Shown here in pieces: positions 1 to 12,293 of a stretch of DNA of 64,000 nucleotides; the first letter of the stretch is position 1; the number at the start of each line of letters is the position of its first letter. Below the pieces are notes generated by a model. It saw nothing but the letters and a program-made list of their open reading frames with translations, was not told the origin of the DNA and did no database searches. The position numbers and the translations under genes were made by a program. This DNA comes from Siphonodentalium dalli (Eukaryota; Mollusca; Scaphopoda; Gadilida; Siphonodentaliidae), in NCBI GenBank assembly GCA_032622095.1, contig CP136063.1:79707980-79771979 (forward strand), in the 5' to 3' direction.

Positions 1-521
1 GCAGAATGGATTACATGACACTACTGTTGACATTTGAGGTTTGTAGTTGGAATAACTAAAACTGTGTTCAGACACTGACAAATTTACCTTTAAATTAGCA
101 AGCAAATTGTCGCAAACGGCTCTACTTGACAAGTTGATTGACAACTTTTTGAGGCTAATCTCTGACAAAATGTTAGTTTTGCAACTGAAATCCCACGTGC
201 AGTGATATACATTTGCTGCTCACAAGCCTCACATAGTGAAAGGTGATATAATGTATGAATTTTGGAAGAAGTTTTCGGTCGTATTTAGCACACAAATATA
301 GGCTATTTGATCAAAATTGCTAAAAACATAATTACCAGACATATTTACCTGTGTGTGAACGTGGCCTCAGAGATAGGAGATGGCAAAAACGACACACAAA
401 AGTCACACATATACATGTATATAAATTATAATTTAATATCCATCTCACTTTCGAATTGAAAGACCCGGATATTCATGGATATGAACGAGAGAGAAGGATC
501 TACTATGCAACAAGCACGTGA
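1..521. other. No recognised feature
   Basis: AT-rich sequence with no open frame, repeat or RNA gene that I recognise. It lies upstream of the LINE remnant and may include that element's lost 5' part, but nothing in the sequence shows this. Confidence 0.5.
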
Positions 522-2470
522 ATGTTTTTCTCAAGAGAGTTGCATGTACTAACCCTCTCTTTCTCTCTGTCACAATTCTCTATAGCTTCCACCAGGGGCC
601 ATTTCAGTGAAAACGTTGGATGTCCAAACATGGAAAACATAGAGGTCTCGGAGGAAGGAATCCTTAAACCCCGATCAAATCTTAAAATAAACAAGTATGC
701 AGACAATATTAAACCAATCATTCTGAAACAACTCCACTATGAAATTTCCCCCTTCTTACCAATCTTATTCAAAAGACTGAGGGAAGGTGTCCTCCCACAG
801 GACTGGACAAAGGGTAATGAGGTTCCTGTATACAAGAAGGATGATATAACAAACCCGGCAAATTATAGACCGATCACCTTTACCTGCATCATCTGTAAAC
901 TTTCCGAGCATACCATTGCATCCAATATCACGAAACATCGGGGGAAAAGAATAAGATCCTCTCTGATTTGCAGAACGGATGCCGTGAAAGAAAATCATGT
1001 GAAACACAACTCGTGCAATTAGCTGATGATCTCTTGAAACGCCTTGCTGCAGATCAGTAGACCGATCTTATTTTACTCGACTACAATAAAGCCTTTGACA
1101 AGGTCAATCGTGGCAAATTGCTTTAACATTATGACATTGGTGGAACCTCATTAAACTGGATCTGAGCCTTTCTCAACAACAGAGCCCAAGTCGTTGTCCT
1201 GGGGGATGCCTCCACAGAGGTCTCAGTCACATCTGGGGTACCCCTGATGTTTCTGCTCTACATCAACGATTTTCCAGACAACATTACCTCTTAAACACGC
1301 CTATTTGCCGATGACACTGAACTATACACATGACAATAAATAACTCAAAAGTTTGCGATCAATTACAAAACGACCTAAACAAACTACAGAGATGGGATCA
1401 AGATTTGGATATGGCCTTTAACCCTTCAAAATTTCAAGTCCTCATAGTCGCTCCAAAGTTTTTATTACACCCTTCACTCTAAAGTACTTTGATCATGTTA
1501 ATAACGCGCGATATTTGGGAATCGACCTCACAAGCAACCTTTCATTCGATGCCCACATACAACGAACAACTTCCTAAAAGAAATATTGAAACCCCAAATA
1601 AGGCACCCAAGAAAGCAGCTTATCAGGCCACGGTTAGGCAAATGTTAGAGTATGCTGCTGCGATTTGGTCCCCTCATACTTCAGAAAACATGACTAAAAT
1701 TGCACGAGTAGAAAACCGGGCCATCCGTTGGATTTTTAATGACTATTCAAGATTATCAAGTCTGTAAAAATGAGGGAAGAATTAAAACTGAAACCCCTTG
1801 AGGACAAAGGTATCATCTCAAAATTAAACATCTTCATTAAAATAGTCCATATCAACCAAGTGGATGTAACTATTCCAGATTACCTCCAGAAACCACCCGG
1901 ACAAAGCAGATATAGCAACGCTGACACTTATCGTCGAATTCACACTGGGCCAACTTACTTTAGATATTCATTCTTCCCAAGCGCAGCTGTACTTTGGAAT
2001 CAACTCCATTCTGATCTGATCAAACTCTCCGATCCAGACCAGTTCAGGAGCAAGCCTTTAAATAGTGTGTCTGTCATTTGCAGAATGAGGTCCCCAGATG
2101 GTGAATTTAGTGATGCTACCCCCGCATAGCGGGCTAGCATCACCAAATCCACCCTCTGGGAACCTCATTCTGCTGATGTGTAAGCATAATGAGGTCCCCA
2201 GAGGGTGAATTTGGTGATGCTAGCCCGCTATGCGGGGTAGCATCACTAAATTCACGCTCTGTGGACCTCATTCTGCAAATGACAGACACACTATTTCAAG
2301 GCTTGTTCAGGAGGAGTGCTTACTAAAAGTATCAGCTTCAACCATAAACCCAACAGCAACCTTTGTGTTTAACATGCTTCTATCTCTACATATTCTTTTA
2401 ACTGACAAACTTGTCACTATACTATCCACTCAACTTCCTACTCACTTGCTCCGACGCGCCTGGTTAAGAA
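522..2470 (+). pseudogene. Decayed jockey/CR1-type LINE reverse transcriptase
   Basis: Remnant of the pol ORF of a non-LTR retrotransposon. Read across several frames it keeps the family's motif order. An N-terminal RT stretch with NPANYRPITFTCIICKLSEH is near 850-915. LDYNKAFDKVN, the first catalytic-Asp block, is near 1078-1110. YINDFPDNIT is near 1261-1290, and LFADDTELY, the YADD-type catalytic box, is near 1300-1326. The thumb and C-terminal part (ARYLGIDL..., AAIWSPHTSENMTKIARVENRAIRWIF, then the block ending FRSKP) runs from about 1490 to 2060. Frameshifts and stops, for example near 1060, 1125 and 1765, separate the pieces, so it is dead. No endonuclease domain is visible, which suggests 5' truncation. 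A palindromic hAT-like MITE interrupts its 3' end. Family knowledge places the motifs in RNA-directed DNA polymerase of jockey/CR1 type; the exact clade is not resolved. Confidence 0.85.
2051..2305. mobile_element. Family H hAT-like palindromic MITE (copy 1)
   Basis: Ends CAAGCCTTTAAATAG and CTATTTCAAGGCTTG are inverted repeats. They are flanked by a perfect 8-bp direct repeat TTCAGGAG (2043-2050 and 2306-2313), the target length of hAT transposons. Inside are two GAGGTCCCCAGA...TCTGGGAACCTC hairpins, and the whole 255 bp is also nearly one palindrome. It is inserted in the LINE remnant, so it is younger than that LINE. No transposase is encoded. Confidence 0.85.
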
Positions 2471-3184
2471 AGGAATTGTAGAAATGTAAAACGATCCGTT
2501 GGCGGGCAACAAGAATGGGGATGCTATATACTGATACTTTGCCAAGTGCTGCGACTGAGTTTATACAATTTAATGTGCTTCAACTCTAGTGTCGTTATAC
2601 ATTCGGCAATAGGTATGATACTGGTTTGTATTGACTTCAGCATACTACTAATATGCTCACTAAGACCTCGCAGCCATCCTCAGCCATTACAATCGCGGGA
2701 CACTCAAGTGTCAACTTGTTTATATTATAGACTTCAAAGCTGTGATTATTTGTGACAATGCGCCGTTATACCATGTACTTTAGTACCAAATAAATGAGCA
2801 GTCAAGTAGTTCTGCGATTATGCAATTTTCATTTGATTCCGTATTGTTGGGCATCTATCCATTATAATAATATACTAAAGACACCCATTGTGTTGAGTGT
2901 ATGTATGGTCCCTTAACAGTTACTCACAGGCAGTATTTTTACACAAAGAATAAGATAAGTGAACAAATAAAATGTTGACAGTCACTTACGACAGTGGTGT
3001 TAATAATTTGAAACCAGATTGACCAGCCGATTAGGCAAATACTGTCATTATACGAGTGTACAACGTTCTGTTCGATCTTTGGCTTTCACCTTCCCTGCGG
3101 GTGGCACTATATTCACGTCTCTGCGGACGGTCATGACGTGGCAACAGGGGTGGTTTATGTGTATAACCCCCCCCCCCCCCCAGA
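2471..3184. other. No gene; C-run at 3167-3181
   Basis: AT-rich sequence that may include the LINE 3' UTR at its left. The only distinct item is a 15-base C homopolymer. Confidence 0.5.
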
Positions 3185-3560
3185 ATTTGGCCCAAATGTT
3201 CAACATTTGGAAGGTTCATCCCCGACACAACATGTGGAAGTTTCACATAAAAAATATGTTGAAATTTTTCTTATTGTTTGATTTTCCAACCAATAATTAG
3301 TGGGAAATATCGGTATGTTGTTTCTAGGCCAAACATTACATTTTTTTTGATGGAGTGAAATGGCTATCAGTTTGAAATTTTCCAACCTTAGGTGAGTGTC
3401 ATGTTGTAAAATTCAAACAATTATAAAGCTTGAGGTACCAGTTGGAAAATTCCAATCCGAAGGTGTGGTGCAAAATGGAATTTCGCGAACATAGGGGTTC
3501 GGTCTACATGTCGTGCGAGGCAATTGGAAAATCCAAGGTAGACACCCGCAACTGATACAT
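3185..3560. repeat. Dispersed repeat family N (copy 1)
   Basis: Characteristic words are GTTTGATTTTCCAACCA followed by AATTAGTGGGAAAT, GAACTGAAATGGCYATYAGTTTG-type blocks, and repeated TTGGAAA/TTTCCAA. Related sequence recurs at about 11580-11830, 12470-12720, 13395-13890, 18265-18440, 18895-19075 and 57640-58080. No coding capacity or clear termini were found, so the class is unknown. Confidence 0.55.
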
Positions 3561-4433
3561 CTAGCCACGTCCATGTTTGAACTTGAACATTGATACAAGA
3601 GGCAGCTACGCCCACAAGCTTGCCCATGTCCGGTGTCTGCATATATATAGCCTCTACTTATATACCCCATGTGTTTCCCCACTTCGGGCTACCAAAGTTG
3701 TCATGTGGCTACAACATAACGGTGAATTTACAGGATTGATCATCTTTATCGTACATTCTGTTATGTAAACTTGGTTATGGCTTTATTTAACTATATATTA
3801 TATGATCGTCTACTATCACGAATATTAAAATCCTGAATATATATAATCGGTATTTCTGAAGGTTCTATCCTTTCGTCGATGCCTCCGTCGTACCTATACG
3901 GCTATGGGTGAATGTATTCCTGAACTTCATTGATCCTTTTAAATCCAGTAACATAACCGGTTCATTCGCTTCCGTTTGAGGAACGTGAACCAAACGTATA
4001 CGACTGACTTTTTAGAAGTGGAATTATGTGTCGGTGTATATAGAATTATGTGTCGGTGTATATAGTTTTGACATTCACGGGCGAGATATCGTGTCTAGGA
4101 TTTATATCAAGAGACTTGTTTGTTCTGCTTGGAATATGTTCGTTGTTGGCAATAAAATTATGAAATAACGCGACGAAGATAATCATTTTAGATTGCACTC
4201 CCTCTGGGCGTGATCCTTAATGACTTGGAATCCAATCATCAAAATGGATAGATCGTGTTATTTGTGAGTTTCGAGATAGTATTTCGCAAAGCTATGGAGT
4301 AGCATGATTCTATTTCTAAACCTATATATGCCTTACAGATATCGGAAACATGCAAGCTGCACTTAAAGCGAGATGCAATGCCCAAGTATATAATTAATCC
4401 AGTAATTGCGGGGTTTTTTTCGTAGTTCGGTGA
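3561..4433. other. No gene; short 22-bp tandem pair
   Basis: A 22-bp unit (GAATTATGTGTCGGTGTATA plus two bases) occurs twice at about 4021-4065. Nothing else is recognised. Confidence 0.5.
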
Positions 4434-4667
4434 TCAAGATATGTCAATATAAATAATGTCCATTTCATCCGCCCTTCGAGACATTTTGCCAAGTTTCTCG
4501 TGTGAGCTATATGTCGCAAATGTATTGTACAGCGCCGGGTGAACTATATATGGTGTTTCCGATGTAATGGTGGCAAATGCGTCGTCTTTGAGGCTATTCC
4601 AATGCAAGTCCACGCAGGGCTCTATTGGATTTGAGTTTACGCACTCCTGAGCGTTGATGATGTTCAT
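4434..4667 (-). other. Unassigned 77-codon ORF, possible exon
   Basis: An ATG-to-stop ORF on the minus strand with a protein-like composition (for example NAQECVNSNPIEPCVDLHWN at its N-terminal side). It is less AT-rich than its surroundings. I recognise no domain, signal peptide or membrane segment. No partner exon with matching splice sites was identified. It may be chance, a decayed exon or a small orphan gene. Confidence 0.2.
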
Positions 4668-5279
4668 CGATTGATATCCTGATAATTTGGTTGCTTTGCT
4701 TTTCCTCTTTTCTGAGTTCTTTGATATTATTATGTCATGTGAGCATATTGCTGGTTATAAAGTTCATTACATTTTTTTTATTGATGTTTCTTGTCAGACA
4801 CAATTGTTCCTTTGATGTGTCCGTCTATGTTTCGAATACTCTGAATGTCAAGATATTGTATGACACTTGGCGTAAACGTTGTCATTTTTTAATTAATCCC
4901 AATACCATTCGCTTCATTTTATTCTATCTTAAGTTTTCAAACAAAGCATTATATTCCTGAAACACCATGGACATACCTATATACCCATTCACTGAAAATG
5001 AGCATTCGAACTAAATACCAGCAATAACACCTGCAGTTGGTGTCAACATCGCCTCGACCAGCGCAACACTCCCAGCATAGCACCTGCATCACACCCTCAA
5101 GTTATTCTCGCGTTTCGCCCACCCAGTCCATCGGTAGGATCCAACGCGATAACGCCGATAATGGCCGGCATTGACATGGTTTTGCGTCATATGACGATGT
5201 TACCGATGGGTATTAAGGGTGTAATATGATCAGAAAAGCGCACGGCATGCCCCGATAATTATTTTATGACTCTCGAGAT
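4668..5279. other. No recognised feature
   Basis: AT-rich on the left and more mixed in composition from about 5030 (GC-richer, several CpG). No homology was recognised. Confidence 0.45.
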
Positions 5280-5952
5280 TCAAAGCAGACTGTAATCACC
5301 GTGTGACCTGTAATTTGCGACCATTTTTGCCGCAGGGGGTCCATACACATGACTTATAGATGCCGACAATAGACCTGCTACTGTCCACTCGTTACATGTG
5401 TCACCCCGACTGCCGCTCGTGTTACGCCATTGACACCCGCAACGCGACAACAATGGAATCAAATTAAGATATCTGATTTGGAGTCTTTCTATGCAATAAG
5501 AGTCGTACATACGCGTGCAAATATCCTTAGGGAAAAACTCTCCACAGAGTCGAGATATAGAGCGTCTGTCATTTCTCGTGGGATTTGACCTATTGGCAAC
5601 GAAATTAGAGGGGAATTATCCGAAGGAAGTGGCTCGTTATACGGTGTTTTATTTCCTCCCTTATACGACAAGCTGCTCTGGAGTAGCCAGAGTTCCAATC
5701 CAGTGACAGTTCCCATACTGGATCGGATTTTAATGAATCAGCTTTGCGCAGAGCTTCGGAGGGATTTGTTTTTTCCAATAATTTGTTCGGCAGTGAGCGC
5801 GGAGACGGTTTGCTGATAACCCACACTGTTTGACTTCTCCATTCAGCTCTTGGACTGTGTTGACTTCGTTGTTTGGATTGGCTCGACATTCGCTCTCTGA
5901 TATCGATAGATAAATTTGGACTGTTTCTTCTTCCTAATATGATCAGTGACAT
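5280..5952 (-). other. Overlapping minus-strand ORFs of unknown status
   Basis: Three minus-strand ORFs in different frames overlap or abut here: about 5605-5952 (115 codons), 5489-5716 and 5280-5510. The stretch is GC-richer than its neighbours, and parts look protein-like, for example GQIPREMTDALYLDSVESF. A frameshifted pseudogene or short exons would explain the change of frame, but I recognise no family and cannot exclude chance. Confidence 0.2.
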
Positions 5953-6076
5953 CTGTTATAGATTTATATTCGATAGGAATACACAATACATGACGTGAGT
6001 ATTTTGGCACACATATTGTCACAAGTAACGATGTTACTTTAGTAACTTTACTCACGTTAACCATATGTAACCAGTT

Positions 6077-6298
6077 CTATATACTAAAGCATCATTGATG
6101 AGTAGTTATCCCTTAGGAAATGTTCGGATAATAGTTCATAGATTTCTCTCTCAATAAATATGACTCCTTCTGTACTTTTATTTATCTGTCGTCTGTTTAT
6201 ATCACATGTACATCACTGCAAATGAATAATAGACCATTCCAATGTATAATTGTATAACTGAATGGGAGAATCCATTTGGTATATAAATGGTTGTTAAA
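6077..6298 (+). mobile_element. Family E TTAA-type MITE (copy 1, degraded)
   Basis: Contains the family's ordered words ATTGATGAGTAGTT, GGAAATGTTCGGATAATA, GACTCCTTCTGTACTT, AAATGAATAATAGA and GGGAGAATCCATTTGGTAT. Better copies have TTAACCCTTTCTAT-type ends, as expected of piggyBac-like elements. Here the ends are worn. Confidence 0.7.
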
Positions 6299-6439
6299 TA
6301 AGTATTGATGCCACCAGGTTAAGATTATTTTACTTATTATTAAAGATACCCTGTCCGATTTGACGCCATAAAAGATACGTTTTCTATACCATAAAATAAT
6401 TAGATCATACCCAGGAGCAAACTAATATGAGGTTTTGAT

Positions 6440-8020
6440 GGCCATATATATATCGACTTTCAAAAGAGGACGTTTTAACACTTTTTGATTTTTTTGTCAA
6501 CCTAACAAACATTCAAATGACCGTCTCTTGCAAAGAGCGTCCATGCCTTAGTCGCCCAAAAGCGGTAGACAATAAAGAGCGTTCTCAATTATGATATTTT
6601 GTAATCGTTTTCAACGTAAAATGATGGATTATTTAGTACATTTTCGCGGTGAGTGTGCCATATGAATGACTGTGATTAACTCGTGGTAATTGCACGTATT
6701 TTCATATCTCTTTTGCCCAGTAAGCTGAAAATTAACTTAGAACATTTTAACTAATTTACTGTCAAATAAGACCGTGACTCTTTAATATTCTGAAGTATAA
6801 AATAACACAACGGGAATGAGGAGTGCCACCTGGTGCCACAGAAACTGAGAAAGATATTATCTTATTTTATATTGAATTTTATCTCCATTTATTTTATAAA
6901 TAGTTTCGTTGTTTGGAGTAACAGCAATATCCTTATTGTGTGTTATTTTTTCAATATCAAAGACATTCATCGGTGTATAAATAGGTATCTTAACTATATA
7001 AGTTAACTTAATTATATAGTATAATACGAATACTAAATTTTATTACACCATTTGACATGTCGTATACATGATGTTCATGGTGGACTGGCTCGGGGATAAC
7101 AGACTGCAATCGCATGGTGCGTTGCCTGCATGCGGTAACGTCTATATAGTCTGTTAACTAAATACCCACATATAAATAGTTGGTCTGATTAGCTGTCGTA
7201 GACTTTCTATTTCTCGAAACGCGGGATTCCATGCCAATCAGAACTGACTATATAGTAGTCCGATGACAAATGGTTGAGTCAAATAATATCTTCCTTCATC
7301 CAAGATGTCACAAGTTTTATTTTACAAAGATAGTGTCATACACAGCGTCCATTCGTCATTAATTTTGTTGAAATTTTTACCAGAGGGAACATCCCGCAAA
7401 GCCCATCATATGACAAAGGGAAGTATCGTTTGACTGGCGCACAGGAGGTATTGGTTCACTCAAACAAAGTTAGGTATCATATGGCCATAGGACTTTCTTT
7501 GGTGCACGGGTATATCACTTGGATTGGGTATCAAGTGCCCCGCACGCATTCACTAGAGATTGTCCATCTCCGCAAGTCATTGTAACTCAACTTAAACTTT
7601 GTCACTCGCCTGATACATTATAAAAGTGACAACATACCTTATACTGTATACCACTACACTAAATGCTGCTATGTATGGACCATCTCCTTTTATACTCAAC
7701 AGACAATATGCAACAAATGAATGAATTTTACGCGAAATAAGTCAGATTGTTCTGAACCAATTTCCCGCATATACCAGGCCAAAGAAAAATACTTGCAATC
7801 ACCGTCATTGGTATCACACAGGCGTCGCAAAAATCCACAAAATCACCCGTGACACAAAATCTTACGCTATAGAAGAACGCTCTTTATTATCTGCGACGGA
7901 ATCATGGACGCTCTTTATAAGAGTCGATAATTGGAAGTGGTGTTAGCCTAGTAAAAATTCAAAAGGTATAAAAATGTTCTCTTTTGAAAGTCGATATCTT
8001 ACCATTAAAACCTACTTTTT
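6440..8020. mobile_element. Large foldback repeat with AAAGAGCG arms
   Basis: Sequence at about 6450-6600 (TATCGACTTTCAAAAGAGGA ... GCAAAGAGCGTCCATG ... ATAAAGAGCGTTCT) reappears as its reverse complement at about 7860-8005. It encloses about 1.25 kb with no ORF worth calling. This is an inverted-repeat element or a pair of opposed copies; termini were not determined. Confidence 0.55.
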
Positions 8021-8240
8021 ATTTAATGTGTTTTCACATTGTGGTTTGCGCTCCAAAATACACCTAAAATATTCGCTTTTGAATTTTGCCCGGTATCGAA
8101 ATAGGTCGATAAATACCTGAACTATACCTTTCTGCGAGCAAATGTCCAAGAAATACGCATTGGAGCTGATTGGAGTCACAAATTGTAACACGATGTTGGG
8201 TCCCAAAAAAATAATAAAGCCATGTGCATGCATGGAACAG
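8010..8240 (-). repeat. Dispersed repeat family O (copy 1)
   Basis: Reverse complement of the sequence at about 18590-18900 and 25440-25770. Shared words include TGTGGYTTKCGCTCCAAAAT, AATTCAAAAG, GGTATCGAAATAGGTCGA and AAGAGCGTTTCGTGTTAGTC. It abuts the preceding foldback and may be part of the same larger element. Confidence 0.6.
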
Positions 8241-10057
8241 AAAAGAGCGTTTCGTGTTAGTCTATTCCTGATATATGATCTGTATGTTATTATTTTCTGT
8301 TAAATTGCATTCTGACAAATAAACTATCTTATCTTAATTCCTGATATAATAATAGAGCAATTGAAAATAGCTGGAAAATGACTGTGACCAGAGCATAATT
8401 ATGCTACCGCCGGTCAAAAAAAGTTTAGCCAAATGAAATTTTTATTAGCCAAATTCGAAAAAGATTAGCCATTGGCTACCGACAGCGTGAACACTGGCTA
8501 CCGGTATATCAATATCTCGTGCATTTGTCAACCTATCTTATACCTCATTCGAAATTACGCAGACAACATTTAGAAGCTCGAATGAGGCGTGTCCGTTTAG
8601 TGTGTTCCTTGACACGATCTACTTGTGTTCTGCTATAGAAAACTTACCAAAAATGTAGTGTTGTGGTGTCATATCGTACCGTGAATCATTAAAAGTTGGC
8701 GGAATATTGAGATAAAACTCATCTATAAACAGCTTGGTCTCTGTTTTAGTGGCGTTTGATTATATCTTGGTAAAGATTTCAGTGATTCGGGTGTTTGCAT
8801 TATATAATCCCCAAAACAGTGCGTCTACTCTTTGGATACAAATAAATTTTCTCGTATATGTTAATTACATTTTTTGAAATGTTGCGGCCTTGCGTATAAC
8901 ACACACAGCCACTACATTCATTCCTTATATTTATATAGCATTTGATATTTATTTCCATAAAAAGCTGAGTGTATTCTTATTTATTTTCACAAAAATCTGC
9001 CGAGAATTTGAGATTATTCTACGCAGCACATTAAGTCAGCCCAATATAAGGTTCCCAAGCACTAAGCAACGATAACGTGATTGATATAAATAACTGGCGT
9101 CAGATGAAATTCGGCTGAACATTGAAAAGCATGGCTGACCACATTTAGTACTTATGTCAGTTTTGACTAGACACGGACTCTATGACGCTCCGGTGCTCTG
9201 TTCTGTTCACCGTCATGACGTCGTGCATAGTGTAACAACGTAGCCTCATAGTAGCGCCAGTGTCTAGTCAACGGTCAATTTAGGTCAACAGTTTGTTAGT
9301 TCGTGTTACGGCCTGTGTGTTGTTGGGGTATAAAACGGGTGACCCATCATCGCCAAACATGATTTAGAGGATCATTTAGTGTAACCCAAACGGTCTGTGC
9401 AAATATATGGAAATAGAGCTTTGAGGTATATGTAGAATTTGTAGATAGTGTTGTGGGTGTGCGGCATCTCGTGGCGATGGTAGTTGTTGTTTTTGGGGTC
9501 ATCCATGATCTGGGTTGGCCTCTTCCTATTACGACAACTATATCGGAAACGTTCTACTGTGTGACAGTTTTACTCCGGACGATTTATCGTTCTCGCATTA
9601 TTTAAAATTGGTGACGTCACACATGCAGATTAGCATATGCACATATATGTGTGTGTGTGTTCTTGAATGTTTCATACAGACACTGGTATACTTTTTCTTA
9701 ACAACACCATTTTGCCCCCACCGCCACCGGCATCATAACAAAGTAGCAGGACCACTTTATCAGGGGTGAGTCAGGTCATATATTTGTTAGCCAATATGTG
9801 CCATTCAAAAGAGCGGCCTGCAAAACATGCCTGCATTGCAATAGCTTCCTTTATGAGTTGCCGATTTAAGTACATAATTTTATGACAGCGAAACCTATTT
9901 TGACACTTCTGCATGGTCCACGTGTAAATAATTAAATTAAAGTTATTCAATTTAAGCTTTATTAAAAGAGATATGTATAGACATGGTGCGTCGAAATCTT
10001 GAAATCGCATTGTGTATATACTTAGACATCTATTATATATTTTGAAAGATCTGTGTA
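8241..10057. other. No gene recognised
   Basis: AT-rich sequence. The longest ORFs here are short and have no recognisable domain. The stretch at about 9710-9765 (accaccaCCGGCATCATAACAAAGTAGCAGGACC) faintly resembles the ends of the repeat at 19454-20290. Confidence 0.45.
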
Positions 10058-10063
10058 TGTGTT

Positions 10064-10068
<5 letters not shown>

Positions 10069-10101
<33 letters not shown>
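10069..10101 (+). repeat. (GT)n microsatellite
   Basis: An uninterrupted GT run of about 33 bp, directly followed by the CG-rich repeat block. ORFs across it on both strands are simple-repeat artefacts. Confidence 0.95.
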
Positions 10102-10102
<1 letters not shown>

Positions 10103-10105
<3 letters not shown>

Positions 10106-10920
10106 AAATCGATGGACTCAAAAACGACTAAGCCAATTTCGATGAAATTTGGTATTTGGATGTGTTTTCGGCCGGAGACGAACATAGGCATATTTATTTG
10201 TCCGTGCGAGGTCAACTTTTCACGTGCGGAGGTCAAATCTGTTTTTACGCCGTTTTTGCGCTAATATATTTCAGTTCGGTGCTCACAAATCGATTCGATA
10301 TAGCGCGAATAATAAATTGCCAGTCATATAATTTGCACGGTTAGAATCTGTGGCGTGTCCTCTTTCCAACGATATATAATATGTATGTATCCGTTTTAGT
10401 TATCTGCCTCAATTATTAGGTACAAGTGGTCCGATGCTTTTATCGGGATAAAATCAATGCGTAATTTCTATGACGTCGTCAGAGGTCATAAAGTTAGATT
10501 ACGTTAACTCTCACCCTGCCGATGCATTTGACTGTGTCGCGTTAACTCATCACCGGCCGAGGTATCCGCAAATGACATTGGGCTATATATCTCGGAAACG
10601 GGTGTAGCTATCGACTTGAAATTTGGTATGTGAATGTATCTTGCCCCGGATACGAATTTTATCGGATCGCCGAGCACGTGCGACGCCAGCTTCGCGCATG
10701 CGCAGACGAGATCTCGAAAACGGGTTGAGATATTGACTTTAAATTTGGTATGTGAATGTATCTTGCCCCGGATACGAATTTTATCGGGTCGCCGAGCACG
10801 TGCGACACCAGCTTCGCGCATGCGCAGACCAGATCTAGGAAACGGGTGGAGCAATCGACTTGAAATTTGGTTTTTTAATAGCCCGGACGAAGTCGGGTCA
10901 CCTTCTAGTACTATATATAT
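10103..10920. repeat. CG-rich tandem repeats, ~122-bp unit
   Basis: A unit containing TCTCGAAAACGGGT, GAAATTTGGTATGTGAATGT, ATCTTGCCCCGGATACGAAT and AGCTTCGCGCATGCGCAGAC is present about 2.5 times from about 10570 to 10880. A more diverged relative (GATGAAATTTGGTATTTGGA, TTTTCGGCCGGAGACGAA) is at 10130-10230. The block is markedly richer in CpG than the rest of the window. ORFs on both strands come from the repeat. Origin unknown. Confidence 0.8.
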
Positions 10921-11579
10921 GTATAGAACAAAAGGAGAGGCGTAGAGTGTTTTCATGCTGATCAATATATGTGTAGTATATAAAGGCTCGCCATTGGCAG
11001 AGAAAACAGGAAGCCAAGAAGCCAAGAAAGGGTGAAGGGACGTGCAAAATGCAGTCCGAACATCCTACCCGGCCTTCGGCCGGAAACAACTCAACAACAG
11101 AGAAAACAGGTGAAACCGTGCGCACTTTACAAGCATGCAAATAAAACTGAATCGGTCACCATGCACCGCTATGGAACGTGGTACTTTTCTCACGTGGACT
11201 CACGGGCATAGTTTTTGGTATTCACATGCAGCTCTCCATTGAAACGTGACATTTGTGTATAGGAACCCCTTTGTATTTATTGTTGTTTACGGTTTATTGT
11301 TGTATTGTAAATCGAAGTGCATGAATAGACCACGATCAAGAGCGGGAAGTCATACAATATAGATTTTATATTTTATATGAATGCATGGTCCCATGTACGC
11401 GACGTTCTAAACAAAACAAAAAACGACTAAATGTTGCATTTTAAAACCCGTCGACAATCGCCGATGGGGAAAGTATTTATTGTTCGTAATCGTAACAATC
11501 GGCAACTGTTGTTTGTTGTGAAACTTCATTCAGAGACGTGCGAATAGGTCTCACTCCAACTTTGTCTGATCAGCAAAAT
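10921..11579. other. No recognised feature
   Basis: Mixed-composition non-coding sequence; nothing supported. Confidence 0.5.
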
Positions 11580-11830
11580 GTTCAACAGTTGGAAATGTCA
11601 TGCCTGACTTGTGTCAGGCATGACATTTGAATGATTTCCAACTGTTGAACATTATTATTCGAAAAAAATAGGTCGAAATTGTCCTGATCGTTTGATTCTC
11701 CGACCAGTAGATATGTATAGTGAATTTTATTTCTTTTAGACCAAAAGACCTGAAAAGACTGATATTTTCGTACTTTCGGTATATGTTTTGGACTGAAATG
11801 GCCATTAGTTGGAAAATTGACTACAATAAG
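11580..11830. repeat. Family N copy 2 with hairpin
   Basis: Starts with a strong hairpin: GTTCAACAGTTGGAAATGTC at the left arm returns inverted at about 11627-11650, with an inner TCATGCCTGAC/GTCAGGCATGA stem. Family N words follow (TTTGATTCTCCGACCAGTAG, GGACTGAAATGGCCATTAGT). Confidence 0.6.
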
Positions 11831-12293
11831 CGAGTCACTACCCAGCGCATCCGCACACAATCCCGTCCAAATACAGATACGATAGGCGAGAATCGCATGC
11901 GTTTTGATATGTCGATGCCGTCTGGAGAGTTTGGCGGGACCAGCATCCCGTCTCGATTTGCTCAGTCTACCCTTGATGCTATAAAGTGGTAGCCGCGGGC
12001 GCTTATATATAGAGTTGTTTTTATGAGCCATCAGGCCCCCGCGGCAGCCATCAGTGTTTTTGAAACGTGTCTCTTTGTGGTGTCATTCTTTTGGTATGAT
12101 TTTTTACTAAATAACGGGTATATTAGAGTTACATTTCTTTGAATTTTACAATCGAAACATAGTATAAGATATTCGCATGCGATGCTGAGTCACGCGGGAC
12201 ACGGCAAACTAAATCGCGCGCAAATTGGCTTGCGATTTTTCAGCATCCCACCCCATTTGGCATGCGATAGCGTTTGTACTAGGTGCACTATAC

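Noticed and set aside
10033-10264. ORFs across the GT microsatellite on both strands
   Set aside because: They encode Thr-His or Val-Cys runs from the dinucleotide repeat and have no other support.
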